25,877 bases of DNA from VGWB01 sp964480945 (lineage in GTDB: Bacteria; Bacteroidota; Ignavibacteria; UBA10030), in contig CAYZRX010000060.1 in NCBI GenBank assembly GCA_964480945.1, positions 1-25,877 on the forward strand. The letters are read 5' to 3'. Under the pieces are notes generated by a model. It was given only the letters and a program-made list of their open reading frames with translations, was not told the origin of the DNA and made no database searches. Each line of letters starts with the position of its first letter. Position 1 is the stretch's first letter. The translations under genes were made by a program, and so were the position numbers. This document shows, piece by piece, positions 24,894 through 25,877 of the stretch.

Positions 24894-25739
24894 ATGATCA
24901 CCAAGACAGATGCGATGGTCCTGAAGACGATGAAGTTCCGCGACACGAGCAAGATCGTCACGTTCTACACGCGCCAATACGGCAAGCTAAAAGGGGTTGC
25001 CAAGGGAGCGCGGCAGATGAAGAGCAAATTCGGCGCTGCCCTCGAGCCGATGACGAGGGTCTCGCTCGTGCTCTATAGAAAAGAGCATAGGGATCTCCAG
25101 CTGATCTCGCAGTGCGACATCGTCGGGTATTACAAGAGGATCCACACGGAGATCGAGCGGATGTCCGTCGCCCTCTCGATTCTCGATCTGGTCAACCAAC
25201 TGGCACATGACGAAGAGGAGAACGCCGAGTTGTATCGGCTCTTGATCGGGACCTTCGAGCAGTTGGAGCAGACCTCGAAGAACTACCCCAACCTTTTCTA
25301 CGCATTCGAGCTCCGGCTTGCGGGATTGTTCGGTTTTTCGCCTGTTCTGGAGGTTTGCGGCCGGTGTGGAAGGAAGGTTGATGAATTCGGGGGGGAGCGG
25401 TCGGTCATCTTTCAGCTTTCGCGCGGCGGGATCCTTTGTCCCGAGTGCGCCCAATCCGCCAAGACGCTGACGGCGGAGTCCATTTCGGCGACCCGGCCCG
25501 GCTTCGATGGGTTCAGCAGGGACACCCGACGGACTGACGGGAACATCCGGGTCTCCATCCCGTCGTTGAAGATCATGCAGAGGCTTTTTCTTGGAAGGCT
25601 TGAAGGGGTTTGCGCGCTGGAGTATCCCAAGGGGGTGGGGAACGAAATCGATGCAACCATACGTTTGTACTTACGTAATCATTTCGAGGACCTGAAGCCT
25701 CTCAAATCAACCGAGGTTTTCCAGAAGATTTTGAACTGA
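24894..25739 (+). CDS. recO: DNA repair protein RecO
   Basis: RecO binds single-stranded DNA and SSB and helps load RecA in the RecFOR pathway. The N-terminal OB-fold is clear (KTDAMVLKTMKFRDTSKIVT, YGKLKGVAKGAR). A helical domain follows. A zinc site has C155/C158 (CGRCG) and C182/C185 (CPEC). The product is 281 residues from the ATG at 24894; a GTG one codon earlier is possible. A GAGGA site at 24885-24889 is close to both. The length is normal. It is cotranscribed with mtnA by spacing and followed by a gene whose start lies 75 bp downstream. Confidence 0.93.
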   Translation: MITKTDAMVLKTMKFRDTSKIVTFYTRQYGKLKGVAKGARQMKSKFGAALEPMTRVSLVLYRKEHRDLQLISQCDIVGYYKRIHTEIERMSVALSILDLVNQLAHDEEENAELYRLLIGTFEQLEQTSKNYPNLFYAFELRLAGLFGFSPVLEVCGRCGRKVDEFGGERSVIFQLSRGGILCPECAQSAKTLTAESISATRPGFDGFSRDTRRTDGNIRVSIPSLKIMQRLFLGRLEGVCALEYPKGVGNEIDATIRLYLRNHFEDLKPLKSTEVFQKILN

Positions 25740-25814
25740 ATGCCTGTCGCTCAGTGGCTAGCAGGTGTGTTCACCAATTCGTGAAGAGGATCGCTAACCA
25801 GTAGGAGAAGTTCT

Positions 25815-25877
25815 ATGTCAATGAAGTCAGTTGTCGTTGCCGTTTTGTTGATCGCCCTCGGTATCGTGTTCGGCGTG
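25815..25877 (+). CDS. Start of an exported or membrane protein, cut by edge
   Basis: An ATG at 25815 opens 21 codons (MSMKSVVVAVLLIALGIVFG) running off the right end. The stretch is a short basic start followed by a hydrophobic helix, as in a signal peptide or single-pass anchor. An AGGAGAAG ribosome site at 25803-25810 has good spacing. The product cannot be identified from this length. Anchors of this kind occur on envelope serine proteases of related bacteria, but that is only a guess. The 75-bp gap before it contains imperfect short inverted repeats (TGGCTAGC at 25755 with GCTAACCA at 25793) and no promoter I can see. Confidence 0.65.
   Translation, partial: MSMKSVVVAVLLIALGIVFGV

Overview
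The window looks like chromosomal DNA of a moderately GC-rich member of the Bacteroidota/Ignavibacteriota/Chlorobiota assemblage. The main reason is a 1890-residue secreted protein that ends in a type IX secretion (T9SS) sorting domain with the NFPNPFN motif typical of that group. Almost everything reads rightward on the + strand. The genus cannot be named from this sequence alone.

Layout. (1) Positions 1-352 form a control region with a rightward promoter for the first large gene and a leftward promoter that probably serves a divergent gene cut by the left edge. (2) Positions 353-10260 are a close-packed cassette: a giant T9SS-sorted beta-propeller protein, a small exported protein with a C-terminal membrane segment, and two exported caspase-fold (C14) peptidases joined by a 4-base ATGA overlap. 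Both peptidases keep the His/Cys dyad and carry an EF-hand-like loop. (3) A membrane-anchored amidohydrolase (10396-12204) follows. (4) A stand-alone receiver protein (12278-12685) has its own promoter and a clear terminator. (5) Positions 12922-20181 hold a winged-helix-like protein with a histone-like basic tail, prmC, dtd, a phosphoglycerate-mutase-like metalloenzyme, comEC and the catalytic subunit of methylmalonyl-CoA mutase. A 130-bp MITE-like element sits exactly between the metalloenzyme stop and the comEC start. (6) Positions 20295-22038 hold a TrmH-type RNA methyltransferase and a P1-family self-cleaving peptidase. (7) Positions 22405-25877 hold a Nudix hydrolase, a PfkB kinase, mtnA, recO and the first 21 codons of an exported or membrane protein. 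They lie behind a promoter and a leader of about 260 nt.

How the genes may work together. The first cassette looks like a cell-envelope system: one surface or secreted cargo, one small membrane protein and two possibly calcium-responsive peptidases. Its function is not known to me and it is the most novel block. The middle and right parts are housekeeping: release-factor methylation (prmC), tRNA proofreading (dtd), DNA uptake (comEC), propionate/methylmalonyl metabolism, RNA modification, methionine salvage (mtnA, perhaps with the PfkB kinase) and recombinational repair (recO).

Six promoter-like sites share one pattern, TTGnnn, exactly 17 bp, TAnnTT. They divide the window into transcription units that agree with gene spacing. 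No rRNA, tRNA, CRISPR array or transposase gene was seen.
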